Positions 8,655 to 16,438 are shown, counted from the stretch's first letter. The stretch: DNA of 39,973 bases from Shewanella indica (GCF_002836975.1 NZ_NIJK01000037.1:1-39973); one strand, 5' to 3'. Translations and numbers: made by a program. The notes: a model not told the origin generated them from the letters alone.

Positions 8655-8666
8655 ATTGTCGACAAT
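8655..8666. promoter_or_regulatory. Putative GntR operator 3
   Basis: ATTGTCGACAAT is a perfect 12-bp palindrome of the same motif, about 190 bp from the regulator start and about 175 bp from the DUF523 start. A TTGACA (8641-8646) lies just upstream on the plus strand, but no good -10 follows. The site may allow looping or control of the divergent gene. Confidence 0.65.
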
Positions 8667-8842
8667 CTTGTTTTAAACAGTTTTCTTAATGGGCGACTGA
8701 TAGAATGCTCCTTGTCAGCGGCAGACAAGGAAAAGAGGGGGAAGCTTGGTATCCGTAACAGTGTTTTCCTGACTATGGGACGTTGAATAGGGAGAGTCGT
8801 CCGAGTGATGAGAGAGGCAAGAATGACAAGAGTGAAAAAAGT
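8667..8842. other. Leader region of the DUF523 gene
   Basis: Nothing definite is seen here apart from an alternative in-frame TTG (8783) that would add 20 polar residues to DUF523. No terminator, RNA gene or second reading frame was found. Confidence 0.35.
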
Positions 8843-9340
8843 ATGAGCGCAGAAATCATCAGCACAGCAAAACCGAATCGGATATTGATAAGCGCCTGTT
8901 TATTGGGGCAAGAGGTACGCTATGACGGTGGCCATAACCTGCTCAATGATGCCAGAGTGCAGCTATGGCAGGCCCAAGGACGGCTGGTGCCTTTCTGCCC
9001 CGAGTGCGCCGGTGGCTTGCCGACACCCAGAGCACCGGCCGAACAGATACAGGGACGAGTGCTGACCTGTGACGGTGAGGACGTGACCGAGGCCTTTGAG
9101 CTAGGTGCCGAGTTGGCACTGGCCAAGGCACAGCAACAGCAAGTGGTTGCTGCCATTCTCAAGGCCCGCAGTCCTTCCTGTGGCAAAGGCCGGGTTTACG
9201 ATGGCAGTTTCTCCCGCCAACTTAAAGAGGGCGACGGCGTGACCGCCGCCTTGCTGATGCGCCATGGCATTCAAGTGTTCAGCGAGTTTGAGTTGGACGC
9301 CGTTGAGAAGTATCTGACTGAATGCGATAAAAGTGCTTGA
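8843..9340 (+). CDS. DUF523 family protein
   Basis: The 165-residue protein matches the DUF523 (YbbK-type) family by its conserved blocks: ILISACLLGQEVRYDGGHN near the N-terminus, FCPECAGGLPTPRAPAE, ILKARSPSCGKGRVYDG and a C-terminal LKEGDGVTAALLMRHGI. The conserved Cys residues (SACLLG, CPEC, SPSCG) suggest a metal or redox site, but the family has no settled function. The ATG at 8843 was chosen because the family starts shortly before the ISACLLG strand; the upstream TTG at 8783 would add a charged, non-conserved extension. It is divergent from the prp operon, converges on the acyltransferase pair, and shares a hairpin with it. Confidence 0.85.
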   Translation: MSAEIISTAKPNRILISACLLGQEVRYDGGHNLLNDARVQLWQAQGRLVPFCPECAGGLPTPRAPAEQIQGRVLTCDGEDVTEAFELGAELALAKAQQQQVVAAILKARSPSCGKGRVYDGSFSRQLKEGDGVTAALLMRHGIQVFSEFELDAVEKYLTECDKSA

Positions 9341-9353
9341 GTCGAAATACTCA

Positions 9354-9391
9354 GTTTTAAAATAACAATGCCGGGCTTAGACCCGGCATTG
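9354..9391 (-). terminator. Terminator of the acyltransferase pair
   Basis: 10-bp perfect stem (9366-9375 with 9382-9391, arm CAATGCCGGG) with a 6-nt loop. On the minus strand it runs into a TTATTTT tract. It lies between convergent genes, so it may also stop DUF523 transcription, although the plus side lacks a T-run. Confidence 0.75.
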
Positions 9392-9412
9392 CTGTGTCTT
9401 CGACAATCACTG

Positions 9413-10351
9413 TCAGTGGCTTTTTTGTGCCAGCTTACGGTAGTCGTCGGCAGGTTGGTATTCGGCCAGTAGTTGATCGATTTGGGCATCCTTTTGTTGC
9501 CAGATGTCATTGAGCCAACGCTGAAACTTGACCCTGTACTCTGGTTCGCTGAAGTAGCGAACAGAATCCACCTGCGGCACAGGCAGAGCCTCAATTCGCA
9601 CCACTATTTTGTGCACTTTACCCTGCATCACTGCACCGAGAATATCCTTGGGAGCATCGGGATAAACCACAGTCACGTTCAACAAGGCATCAAATTGCTC
9701 GCCCATGGCCGACAGGGTAAAGGCGATGCCACCGGCTTTTGGCCGCAGCAGGTGTTTGTAGGGGGATTTTTGCCTTTGTCGTTTGTCTTCGGTGAAGCGA
9801 CTGCCTTCCACATAGTTGATGATGGAAGTGGGCAAGTCTTTGAACTTTTCACAGGAGCGCCGGGTTGTTTGCAGATCCTTGCCCCTGAGCTTGGGGTTCT
9901 TCTTCAGCTTTTCCGGGCTGGTACGGTTCATAAAGGGCATGTCCAGCGCCCAGCAACCCAGGCCCATGATGGGAACATACAGCAGCTCTTTCTTGAGAAA
10001 GAACTTCAGCATGGGAATGTTGTTGCGCAGGATATAAGTCTGCGCGGCAATATCAAAGCCACTGAGGTGGTTACTGATCAGTAGATACCAACCATCCGGC
10101 TTGAGGCTTTCAAGCCCCTGCACATCCCATTCGACCTTGGCTATCAGGTGCAGTATACCGCCATTGCAACTGGCCCAGGCCCACATGAAACGGTTCATTA
10201 ACCGGGTCATGGCGATACGGCCACTCTTCCAGGGCAGCAACAATTTGAACAGGCCGCCGATACACACCAGCGAGCCCCAAACGGCGGTGTTAATGATCAG
10301 CAGGCTCAGGCTGAGAATAAACAGCACTGGCCCGGGCAGGAAGTGTAACAT
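9413..10351 (-). CDS. YihG-like 1-acyl-glycerol-3-phosphate acyltransferase family protein (second copy)
   Basis: The 312-residue membrane acyltransferase has an N-terminal hydrophobic segment (residues about 5-40) and the PlsC HX4D catalytic motif as NHLSGFD, followed by FFLKKELLYVPIMGLGCWAL and the phosphate-binding motif VEGSRF. It belongs to the LCLAT1/YihG group that acylates lysophosphatidic acid or related lysophospholipids. Its ATG overlaps the TGA of the upstream paralogue by one base (TGATG), so translation is coupled. The two are similar over their whole length (shared KKNPKLRGKDL/I, SPYKHLLRPKAGG/SPFKHLLRPKAGG and ALSAMGEQ blocks), which indicates tandem duplication with divergence. 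Substrate is not known. Confidence 0.85.
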   Translation of the reverse strand: MLHFLPGPVLFILSLSLLIINTAVWGSLVCIGGLFKLLLPWKSGRIAMTRLMNRFMWAWASCNGGILHLIAKVEWDVQGLESLKPDGWYLLISNHLSGFDIAAQTYILRNNIPMLKFFLKKELLYVPIMGLGCWALDMPFMNRTSPEKLKKNPKLRGKDLQTTRRSCEKFKDLPTSIINYVEGSRFTEDKRQRQKSPYKHLLRPKAGGIAFTLSAMGEQFDALLNVTVVYPDAPKDILGAVMQGKVHKIVVRIEALPVPQVDSVRYFSEPEYRVKFQRWLNDIWQQKDAQIDQLLAEYQPADDYRKLAQKSH

Positions 10352-11310
10352 CAGGAGTCCCCTTGAGAATGGTTTGCCTTGGCGGCCAGTCGCTCCAACA
10401 CTTCATCCTTGTGCTGCCAGAGGGCGTTCAGCCGCTCCTGGAAGGCTTGTTTGAACTGGCGATCATTGGCGTAGTCACCTCGCATCCCCGGGTCTATCTC
10501 CTTGACCTCCAAGTGGAGGTAAACCTCAGGTAGACGGCCGCTGATATAGTCCCAAAAACTGGGGATCTTGCCGGGGTAGTAGATGGTGACATCCACCAGT
10601 TTATGGATCTGTTCGCCCATGGCCGACAACGCAAAGGCCATGCCGCCGGCCTTGGGTCTTAGCAGGTGTTTGAACGGTGAGTTTTGCTTCTGGTGCTTGC
10701 TGGGCTGAAAGCGGGTACCTTCGACAAAGTTCATCACGCTCACCGGCTTGTGCTTGAACTTGGCACAGGCCTTACGGGTAATTTCAATGTCTTTGCCCCT
10801 GAGTTTGGGGTTCTTTTTCAACTCGGCCGTGCTGTAACGTCGCATAAAGGGGAAATCCAGCGCCCACCAAGCCAGCCCAAGTACCGGGACGTAAATCAGC
10901 TCTTTTTTCAGGAAGAACTTGAGAAAAGGGATCCGCCGATTGAGCAGTCGCTGCAGGATCAGAATATCGACCCAGCTCTGGTGGTTGGCTACCACCATAT
11001 ACCACTCCTGCTCTGATAGCTCCGGAAGCTCATCTATATGCATCTTCAGCGGATGAAACAGCTTTTCTATGCCGCCGTTAACACTGATCCAGGCACTGGC
11101 ACAGATGTCCAGAAAGTGGCTGCATAGGCGTTGCAACGGCTTGATGGGAAGCAGTTTTAACAGGCTGCCCAGTAGAATTGGCAGGCTCCAAAACAGGGTG
11201 TTGATAACATAGCCGCTAAAGGCAAGACAACCTCGGATCAAGGACAACTTGGGCTCCCTCAGGATCATAAAAAAGAAAAATCGACCGACTATGTTAACCG
11301 CAGTCGCCAC
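10351..11310 (-). CDS. YihG-like acyltransferase (first copy)
   Basis: 319 residues, same architecture as the downstream copy: hydrophobic N-terminus, catalytic HX4D motif NHQSWVD, FFLKKELIYVPVLGLAWWAL, FVEGTRF and LLRPKAGGMAFALSAMGEQ. The catalytic loop is closer to the canonical PlsC sequence (NHQSW-D) than that of its neighbour. It is expected to act at the inner membrane in phospholipid remodelling. The called start is GTG (11308-11310) without a clear ribosome site; the ATG 14 codons downstream (MILREPKLSL) is a serious alternative. Downstream coupling by TGATG makes the pair an operon. Confidence 0.85.
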   Translation of the reverse strand: MATAVNIVGRFFFFMILREPKLSLIRGCLAFSGYVINTLFWSLPILLGSLLKLLPIKPLQRLCSHFLDICASAWISVNGGIEKLFHPLKMHIDELPELSEQEWYMVVANHQSWVDILILQRLLNRRIPFLKFFLKKELIYVPVLGLAWWALDFPFMRRYSTAELKKNPKLRGKDIEITRKACAKFKHKPVSVMNFVEGTRFQPSKHQKQNSPFKHLLRPKAGGMAFALSAMGEQIHKLVDVTIYYPGKIPSFWDYISGRLPEVYLHLEVKEIDPGMRGDYANDRQFKQAFQERLNALWQHKDEVLERLAAKANHSQGDS

Positions 11311-11680
11311 CAGGCTTCAATCTTAAGCTGGCGTTAACAGGGAGTTAGGGCCTGCTTACTTAACCCTGAAATAGTTGACTTAACCAATATCAGAGGCATA
11401 AGTTGCGCCATCTGTTCTTTGCTCTGTGTTGAAGATGACTTGCAATGCAGTGTCTTCCAGTATTTTTCTGAGCCTCTTTCAGTATGTTGCTTTGTGGTGA
11501 AACAGCGCCTGTATCTTCAAATCCCCGGCGCATTTTTGGTGGAAGACGGTTTACTGTCAAGCGCAACACTGATGGCGGTAAATGGGACAATCGGCGCCGT
11601 TATAGGCTAGGACGGCACGGTGATTATGGCTGGTTAATTGATAGTGGCTTGTAGGTCGGGCAAATACTTTGGTCCAGCTG
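11311..11680. other. Intergenic region between acyltransferase pair and zntA
   Basis: Divergent promoter region of about 480 bp in total. Apart from the zntA promoter at its right end no structure stands out. Short reading frames on both strands (for example 11419-11610) have no domain, no ribosome site and look random. Confidence 0.4.
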
Positions 11681-11681
11681 C

Positions 11682-11713
11682 TTGACTCTGGAGCTTACTC
11701 CAAGCTTTACACT
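11682..11713 (+). promoter_or_regulatory. MerR/ZntR-type promoter of zntA
   Basis: The -35 TTGACT (11682-11687) and -10 TACACT (11708-11713) are separated by 20 bp, the long spacer typical of MerR-activated promoters. A dyad, TGGAG (11689-11693), CTTA, CTCCA (11698-11702), fills the spacer. The CTTGACTCTGGAG part closely resembles the E. coli ZntR-controlled zntA promoter. The regulator itself is not in this window. Confidence 0.8.
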
Positions 11714-11791
11714 CCTTGGCAATAGCAAACGGCCCGGATAGTCACATTTGAGTTCCGCGGCATCATTTGAGCCATAGCGCGAGGCACAGTT

Positions 11792-14110
11792 ATGAGTCAT
11801 TCCTGTTGTGATCCCAAATCTACTCCCGAGACAGTGAAGGCGGGGGCTAAGGACCCGGCAAATTGCACAGATAGCCAGATAGCCGGTAACGCCGCCAGTC
11901 ATTCCAGCGAGCATTCTGGCTGTCATTCTGCTTGTTGCCATGATCATCATGAGTCCCATCAGGCCGACTCTGCTACCGAAATAAACACTGTCCGGCTTGC
12001 TCAAGGCGAGCAGCATCAGTGGCAAATCCTCGGTATGGATTGTGCCAGCTGTGCCCGTAAAGTCGAAACTGCGGTTTCCAGGGTGAGCGGTGTTTGCAGC
12101 GCCAGGGTGGTATTTGCCACCGAAAAGCTGCTGGTGGAACTGACGCCCGGCGTTTCACCCCAAGGCATAGTCGATGCTGTGTCTGCGGCCGGCTTTAAGC
12201 TTAAGCAGCAGACCCAAGCAGGTAAGGAAGGCCCAAAACCCGGCTCGGCGAGCCGGCTTGGCAAATACTGGCAACCCAAATACTGGCAACCTTTGTCACT
12301 GGCACTGTTAATGTTGCTGGCGGCTTTGGCGCCTGCGAGTATCAGCCCCGGCCTATTCACTCTGGCTACAGTTTGGGGGCTGCTGCCTATTGCCCGCAAG
12401 GCCTGGGCCCTTATTCGCAGCGGCACCCCTTTTGCCATTGAAACCCTGATGACTGTTGCCGCCATAGGAGCCTTGTTACTGGGCGAAACGGCCGAGGCGG
12501 CCATGGTGTTGCTTCTGTTTATGCTCGGTGAGCAGCTCGAATCGTTTGCGGCCGGTCGCGCTCGCGCCGGAGTTAGCGCCTTGATGGCATTGGTGCCGGA
12601 TAAGGCATTGAGGTTGCAAGATGGCCAGAGGCAAGAGGTGGCTGCCTCAGAGCTGCGCCCGGGCGATATTATAGAAGTTGCGCCTGGGGCACGCCTGCCG
12701 GCCGATGCCGAACTGCTTGATGCCTCGGCGGCATTTGATGAAAGCGCCCTGACAGGAGAATCTATCCCGGTCGAAAGGATTAAGGGCGAACGGGTCGCCG
12801 CCGGCTGCCTGGCAGCCGACAGGCTGGTAAAAATGCAAGTTGTCTCCGAGCCCGGCAGTAACGCCATAGACCGCATCCTGCATTTGATTGAAGAGGCCGA
12901 AGGGCAGAGAGCACCGATAGAGAGATTCATCGACAAATTCAGTCGCTGGTATACTCCAGCCATCATGCTGCTGGCCGTGATGACAGTGCTGTTGCCGCCT
13001 CTGCTGTACGCCGAACCTTGGGAGCAATGGATCTACCGTGGCCTGACACTGTTGTTGATAGGTTGCCCCTGCGCCTTGGTGATTTCGACGCCGGCGGCGG
13101 TAACCTCAGCGCTGGCGGCCGCAACCCGTCAGGGAGCCTTGATTAAGGGCGGCGCGGCATTGGAAGCACTGGCACATGTCGATACCGTCGCCTTCGATAA
13201 GACCGGCACCCTCACAGAAGGTAAACCTGAAGTCACCTTGGTGGAGAGCCTCACAGAGCAGGATGCGACCAAGTGGCTCAGGGTGGCCGCCGCCATTGAA
13301 TTGGGCTCACACCATCCCCTGGCACTGGCGATAGTCAATCATGCCAAAGAGCGGCGGCTGGAACTGCCAGACGCAGAAGCTATTCGGGCTTTACCCGGGA
13401 TGGGCGTTGAAGGACGAGTCGATTCGCAAAACTGGCGACTGTTGGCCCCTTCAAGGCTGCCAAACCTAGCTCCTGAGTTGCTGCAACGCGTCACAGAACT
13501 GGAACAGCAGGGGCAAACCCTGGTGGTACTGTGTGATGCCGAGCTGGAGCCTCCTCGCCCTGTGGCCATCTTTGCCCTCAGGGATCAGCTGCGCGTCGAG
13601 GCCGCCGAAGCCATAGCCAAGCTACGCCGTCTTGGTATCGACAGCATAATGCTGACCGGTGACAACCCAAGAACCGCCAAGGCGATTGCCGAGGAGCTGG
13701 CCATCGATTGGCGCGCCGGGCTGCTGCCGGAAGATAAAGTTTCTGAGGTGGCGGCATTGGCCAAGCACCGTAATGTGGCCATGACAGGAGATGGAATTAA
13801 CGATGCCCCGGCAATGAAGCGAGCCAGTATTGGTATTGCTATGGGCGGCGGAACCGATGCCGCGCTGGAAACCGCCGATGCGGCCCTGACCCATAATCAG
13901 TTGGGAGGGGTGGCGGCAATGATCCACTTAGCCAGGGAAACCCTGAGCAATATTCGCCAGAACATAGCTTTGGCGCTGGGGCTGAAGGCGATTTTTCTGG
14001 TGACCAGCTTACTGGGGATCACCGGCCTCTGGCTGGCGGTGATGGCCGATACCGGCGCAACTGTGTTGGTAACCGCCAACGCCTTGAGACTGCTTAGAAA
14101 GCGCTACTGA
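11792..14110 (+). CDS. zntA: Zn/Cd/Pb-exporting P1B-type ATPase ZntA
   Basis: Inner-membrane pump that exports Zn(II), Cd(II) and Pb(II) from the cytoplasm. In order, the 772-residue protein has a Cys/His-rich N-terminal tail (SCC at 4-6, HSACCHDHHESH at 45-56), a heavy-metal-associated domain with GMDCASC (81-87), the actuator motif TGES (321-324), the transmembrane CPC metal site (425-427), the phosphorylation site DKTGT (469-473), the P1B marker HP (508-509), the hinge GDGIND (666-671), and an Asp (753) in the last membrane helix that marks the zinc subgroup. The ATG has GAGG upstream. Expression is predicted to be metal-induced from the MerR-type promoter at 11682-11713. Confidence 0.95.
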   Translation: MSHSCCDPKSTPETVKAGAKDPANCTDSQIAGNAASHSSEHSGCHSACCHDHHESHQADSATEINTVRLAQGEQHQWQILGMDCASCARKVETAVSRVSGVCSARVVFATEKLLVELTPGVSPQGIVDAVSAAGFKLKQQTQAGKEGPKPGSASRLGKYWQPKYWQPLSLALLMLLAALAPASISPGLFTLATVWGLLPIARKAWALIRSGTPFAIETLMTVAAIGALLLGETAEAAMVLLLFMLGEQLESFAAGRARAGVSALMALVPDKALRLQDGQRQEVAASELRPGDIIEVAPGARLPADAELLDASAAFDESALTGESIPVERIKGERVAAGCLAADRLVKMQVVSEPGSNAIDRILHLIEEAEGQRAPIERFIDKFSRWYTPAIMLLAVMTVLLPPLLYAEPWEQWIYRGLTLLLIGCPCALVISTPAAVTSALAAATRQGALIKGGAALEALAHVDTVAFDKTGTLTEGKPEVTLVESLTEQDATKWLRVAAAIELGSHHPLALAIVNHAKERRLELPDAEAIRALPGMGVEGRVDSQNWRLLAPSRLPNLAPELLQRVTELEQQGQTLVVLCDAELEPPRPVAIFALRDQLRVEAAEAIAKLRRLGIDSIMLTGDNPRTAKAIAEELAIDWRAGLLPEDKVSEVAALAKHRNVAMTGDGINDAPAMKRASIGIAMGGGTDAALETADAALTHNQLGGVAAMIHLARETLSNIRQNIALALGLKAIFLVTSLLGITGLWLAVMADTGATVLVTANALRLLRKRY

Positions 14111-14130
14111 AATGTATTGGTGTTGATAAC

Positions 14131-14175
14131 AATAAAAAGAGGAAGGTACCCGTAGACCTGAGCACCTTCCTCTTT
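14131..14175. terminator. Bidirectional terminator between zntA and the methyltransferase operon
   Basis: 12-bp perfect stem (14136-14147 with 14164-14175, arm AAAGAGGAAGGT) with a 16-nt loop. The A-rich left flank gives a good T-run on the minus strand; the plus strand ends in CTCTTTC. It serves the two convergent units. Confidence 0.8.
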
Positions 14176-14189
14176 CAAACGGACTCAGG

Positions 14190-15032
14190 TCATGCCTTGG
14201 AGCATGCCATTAGGGTGTAGAGCTTGCCCTCAAAGGTATTGCTGCTGGGCCATACTGCAGTGTCTATCCGCTGAATATTGTTGAAGCCGCACTCGTTTAA
14301 CAGCTGCAGATATTCCTCATCTTGCCAAGCCTGCATCCGGCTGCCGAATCGCGTCACCTTGCCGTTTTCTTCAATCACCCAAAACAGTGTGGAACTGGTT
14401 TGGAGTGCCTCGTCCCAAGCATGCTCCGTCAGCAGCAGGTGGGGAGCATCAAGAAATAGGCCCTGTGAATGCCTTTGCCAGCTTGGCTCAGCCTGTCCCT
14501 GCCGTTTGACTTCATCAAAGCTGTGAACTTCTACAACAAGCTTGCCATTCGGCATCAGCCAGTTTGCACAATGCTTGAGTAAGTTCTTGGCATCCGCTGC
14601 GCTGAAAACATTCAGCTCACCGAAGGTCATCATGATGAAGTCAAACTTCTTGGTCGGCCGGTAGCTTCTGACATCCAGCAGTTGATAGTCGATATTCAGT
14701 CCAGCCGCCTGCGCTTGTTGTTGGGCGTAGGTTATAGAGGCTGGTGAGAAGTCGACGCCGGTGCAGCAAAAGCCGCGCTTTGCCAACAATTGAGTGTAAA
14801 AGCCGGGGCCACAACCCAGATCCAGCACTTGTGCGCCAGGAGCCAGTTGGCTGCAGAGCCAATTCACCTGGCGCTCAATCACCGCCAGTTTTCTACTGGC
14901 CCAATCGTGCTCCTGGCAGAGGTGGTTTTTCAGCATTCTCTGGCTGAAATCGGCATTATTCCAGGGAATTTTGCTTTCGTTCGGCGACAGCCTTATTGGC
15001 AAATGCTGGCTGATTAGCTTATTGATATTCAT
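14190..15032 (-). CDS. Class I SAM-dependent methyltransferase (distal gene of the yjhX unit)
   Basis: 280 residues with a Rossmann-type SAM-binding motif I, VLDLGCGPGFYTQLLAKRG (residues about 70-88), motif II acid in CTGVDFSPASI, and motif post-I/IV around YQLLDVRSY and DFIMMTFGELNVF. The N-terminus WNNADFSQRMLKNHL and HDWASRK are typical of a small family of uncharacterised bacterial methyltransferases. The ATG at 15032 was chosen over a longer frame because AAGGA lies about 5 nt before it, and the 84-codon extension would lie in another frame over the preceding gene with no domain. It is the last gene of the three-gene unit, 23 nt after the other methyltransferase. Substrate is unknown. 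Confidence 0.82.
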   Translation of the reverse strand: MNINKLISQHLPIRLSPNESKIPWNNADFSQRMLKNHLCQEHDWASRKLAVIERQVNWLCSQLAPGAQVLDLGCGPGFYTQLLAKRGFCCTGVDFSPASITYAQQQAQAAGLNIDYQLLDVRSYRPTKKFDFIMMTFGELNVFSAADAKNLLKHCANWLMPNGKLVVEVHSFDEVKRQGQAEPSWQRHSQGLFLDAPHLLLTEHAWDEALQTSSTLFWVIEENGKVTRFGSRMQAWQDEEYLQLLNECGFNNIQRIDTAVWPSSNTFEGKLYTLMACSKA

Positions 15033-15055
15033 ACATTTCCTTGCTTTTCTAAAGC

Positions 15056-15775
15056 TTACTTGTGTATGCGGCCTGTCATTTTGGTAAAGTTGAACCACTG
15101 GCCGTTTTCGGCGGCCATCATCTCGCGATCCCGTACGGCATAAGGGTTGTCGCATGCCAACCACTCCTGCCATGCCTGGGCGCACTGCCCGCTCTCTTCG
15201 CACAACTCCATCTGTAAAAATGCGCTCTGTTGCCAGAGTTGCATCCACCAGTCGACGGTGAAAAAGTTCATCCCAGGCTGCCACCAGGGGGCCAGCTCAG
15301 GGGCAACGCTTTGCTGCAGTGGAAAAGGCTTTTTCAGCCCGGGCACCACTATGGCGACCTGGCCGCCCGGCTTGATGAAAGGGGCGAGGTGGGTGTCAAA
15401 AAACGCTGAACTGGCACCAAAGTAGTGGTAGGCATCGATAGACAAGACAGCATCGAAACTGTTTTCTGCAAATGGGGCATGTTCCGGCCGCATCTGGGTT
15501 ACGTCAAAGTTCACTGCCGTGATCTTGTCTTTCACGCCTGCGGCCTTGAATCTTGCCTGATTGTCTTCGGCCGCTATCCAAAGATCCATAGCGGTGACTT
15601 CGAGGTTGAAGGCCTTTGCCAGATAGATGGAGGTGATGCCTGTGCCACAGGCCAAGTCCAGCACCCGCATCCCTGGTTGCAGTTGCAGTGACCGGCAGAC
15701 TTCTTCGGCCAGCAGCAGGGCGTTGGGACCCATCATGTTGCTGTTGATATAGTCACGGGAAAATAGTGTATTCAT
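15056..15775 (-). CDS. Class I SAM-dependent methyltransferase, adjacent to yjhX
   Basis: 239 residues with SAM motif I MRVLDLACGTGITSIYLAK (residues about 36-54), the ribose-binding acid in VTAMDLWIA, FDVTQMRPEHAPFAENSFD and the post-motif LSIDAYHYFGASSAFF. It resembles the Firmicute and proteobacterial methyltransferases that begin with a conserved SRDYINSNMMGPN block; several aromatic residues near its C-terminus (VDWWMQLW) may line the substrate pocket. The ATG at 15775 has AGGA 7 nt upstream. It starts only 10 nt after the yjhX stop codon, where E. coli carries the YjhQ acetyltransferase antitoxin. Whether it has an analogous role is untested; substrate unknown. Confidence 0.82.
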   Translation of the reverse strand: MNTLFSRDYINSNMMGPNALLLAEEVCRSLQLQPGMRVLDLACGTGITSIYLAKAFNLEVTAMDLWIAAEDNQARFKAAGVKDKITAVNFDVTQMRPEHAPFAENSFDAVLSIDAYHYFGASSAFFDTHLAPFIKPGGQVAIVVPGLKKPFPLQQSVAPELAPWWQPGMNFFTVDWWMQLWQQSAFLQMELCEESGQCAQAWQEWLACDNPYAVRDREMMAAENGQWFNFTKMTGRIHK

Positions 15776-15785
15776 CTTTCTTTCC

Positions 15786-16043
15786 TCAACGGTTGTCCAG
15801 TTGGGCGCGCACATTGTGCAAGCCGGTCGTGGTTATGCGATAGGGCTGACCTTTGACAGATTTGATCAGTTTTTTGGCTTTGAGCTTTTTGAAAATGGCG
15901 AGGGTACAGTCGCAAAGAACAAGCCCTTCGCGGCTATAACATTCAACGGCTGTGACGCGACCTGAAGTGTCGCGGAAATAACAAATGCGTCCGCCTTTGG
16001 CGAGGACGTGCAGGGTACGTTGTTCCTGACGGGATATATTCAT
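15786..16043 (-). CDS. yjhX: YjhX (TopAI)-family toxin-like protein
   Basis: The 85-residue protein matches the UPF0386/YjhX family over its entire length: [18 protein letters not shown] at the start, [20 protein letters not shown] in the middle, and [19 protein letters not shown] and VRAQLDNR at the end. E. coli YjhX (TopAI) inhibits DNA topoisomerase I and is neutralised by YjhQ, a GNAT-family protein encoded next to it. No GNAT gene is visible here; the unit continues with two methyltransferases. The ribosome site is poor (TTTTTCCAGT before ATG). Conservation suggests the protein is intact. Toxicity in this organism is inference. Confidence 0.88.
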   Translation of the reverse strand: MNISRQEQRTLHVLAKGGRICYFRDTSGRVTAVECYSREGLVLCDCTLAIFKKLKAKKLIKSVKGQPYRITTTGLHNVRAQLDNR

Positions 16044-16056
16044 ACTGGAAAAACTC

Positions 16057-16160
16057 GATAATCATCATGAGCAAAACGTGCGGGCACTTGTCAGTGTCCA
16101 CCTTTGATTTATGCGCATTGATAATCAGACCGACCTTGGAAGGTCAGTTAACTGATTATC
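16057..16160. promoter_or_regulatory. GATAATCA-type dyads upstream of yjhX
   Basis: GATAATCA occurs at 16057-16064 and 16120-16127 and, inverted, as TGATTATC at 16153-16160. The outer pair forms 9-bp inverted arms (16120-16128 and 16152-16160) that enclose a smaller ACCTT/AAGGT inverted repeat (16133-16144). The layout suggests an operator for the yjhX unit, possibly for autoregulation. No regulator is identified. Confidence 0.4.
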
Positions 16161-16344
16161 TGATGATTACAATCTCCAGCATCAATGCCTCAATGAGAGT
16201 TGAAAGTAGCTTTACCGCTCAATTTTTACCACTAAGGATGTTAGATGTAAATCAACCGCTTGGGGAACTGTGATTTTAGGCTGTTTTTTGTGCAGGGTTA
16301 TAACGGCAATACTAGGTCACTGATGAAGCTCATGTTTTGAATTG
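16161..16344. other. Intergenic region, no supported gene
   Basis: A 68-codon plus-strand frame (16067-16273) overlaps the inverted repeats and has no recognisable domain, so it is not called. Nothing else is seen before the creD terminator. Confidence 0.35.
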
Positions 16345-16392
16345 AAAGGCGCTCAGGTAAACGTGGGTTTATTCGTTTATCTGAGCGCCTTT
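16345..16392 (-). terminator. Long hairpin terminator of creD
   Basis: 12-bp perfect outer stem (16345-16356 with 16381-16392, arm AAAGGCGCTCAG), extended inward by about 8 further pairs with one mismatch. On the minus strand it ends in CCTTTCAATTC, a weak T-run. It lies 46 nt after the creD stop. Confidence 0.65.
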
Positions 16393-16438
16393 GCATATTT
16401 GCTGCTTGGTTCAACTCTTAGGTTAAGTCCAGTGGGAA

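Noticed and set aside
11419..11610. Short frames on both strands in the zntA upstream region
   Set aside because: No domain, no ribosome site, and they overlap each other on opposite strands.
15033..15284. 84-codon N-terminal extension of the distal methyltransferase
   Set aside because: It overlaps the preceding gene in another frame; the ATG at 15032 has a good ribosome site and fits the family start.
15776..15814. 13-codon N-terminal extension of the yjhX-adjacent methyltransferase
   Set aside because: It overlaps the yjhX coding end; the ATG at 15775 is preceded by AGGA.
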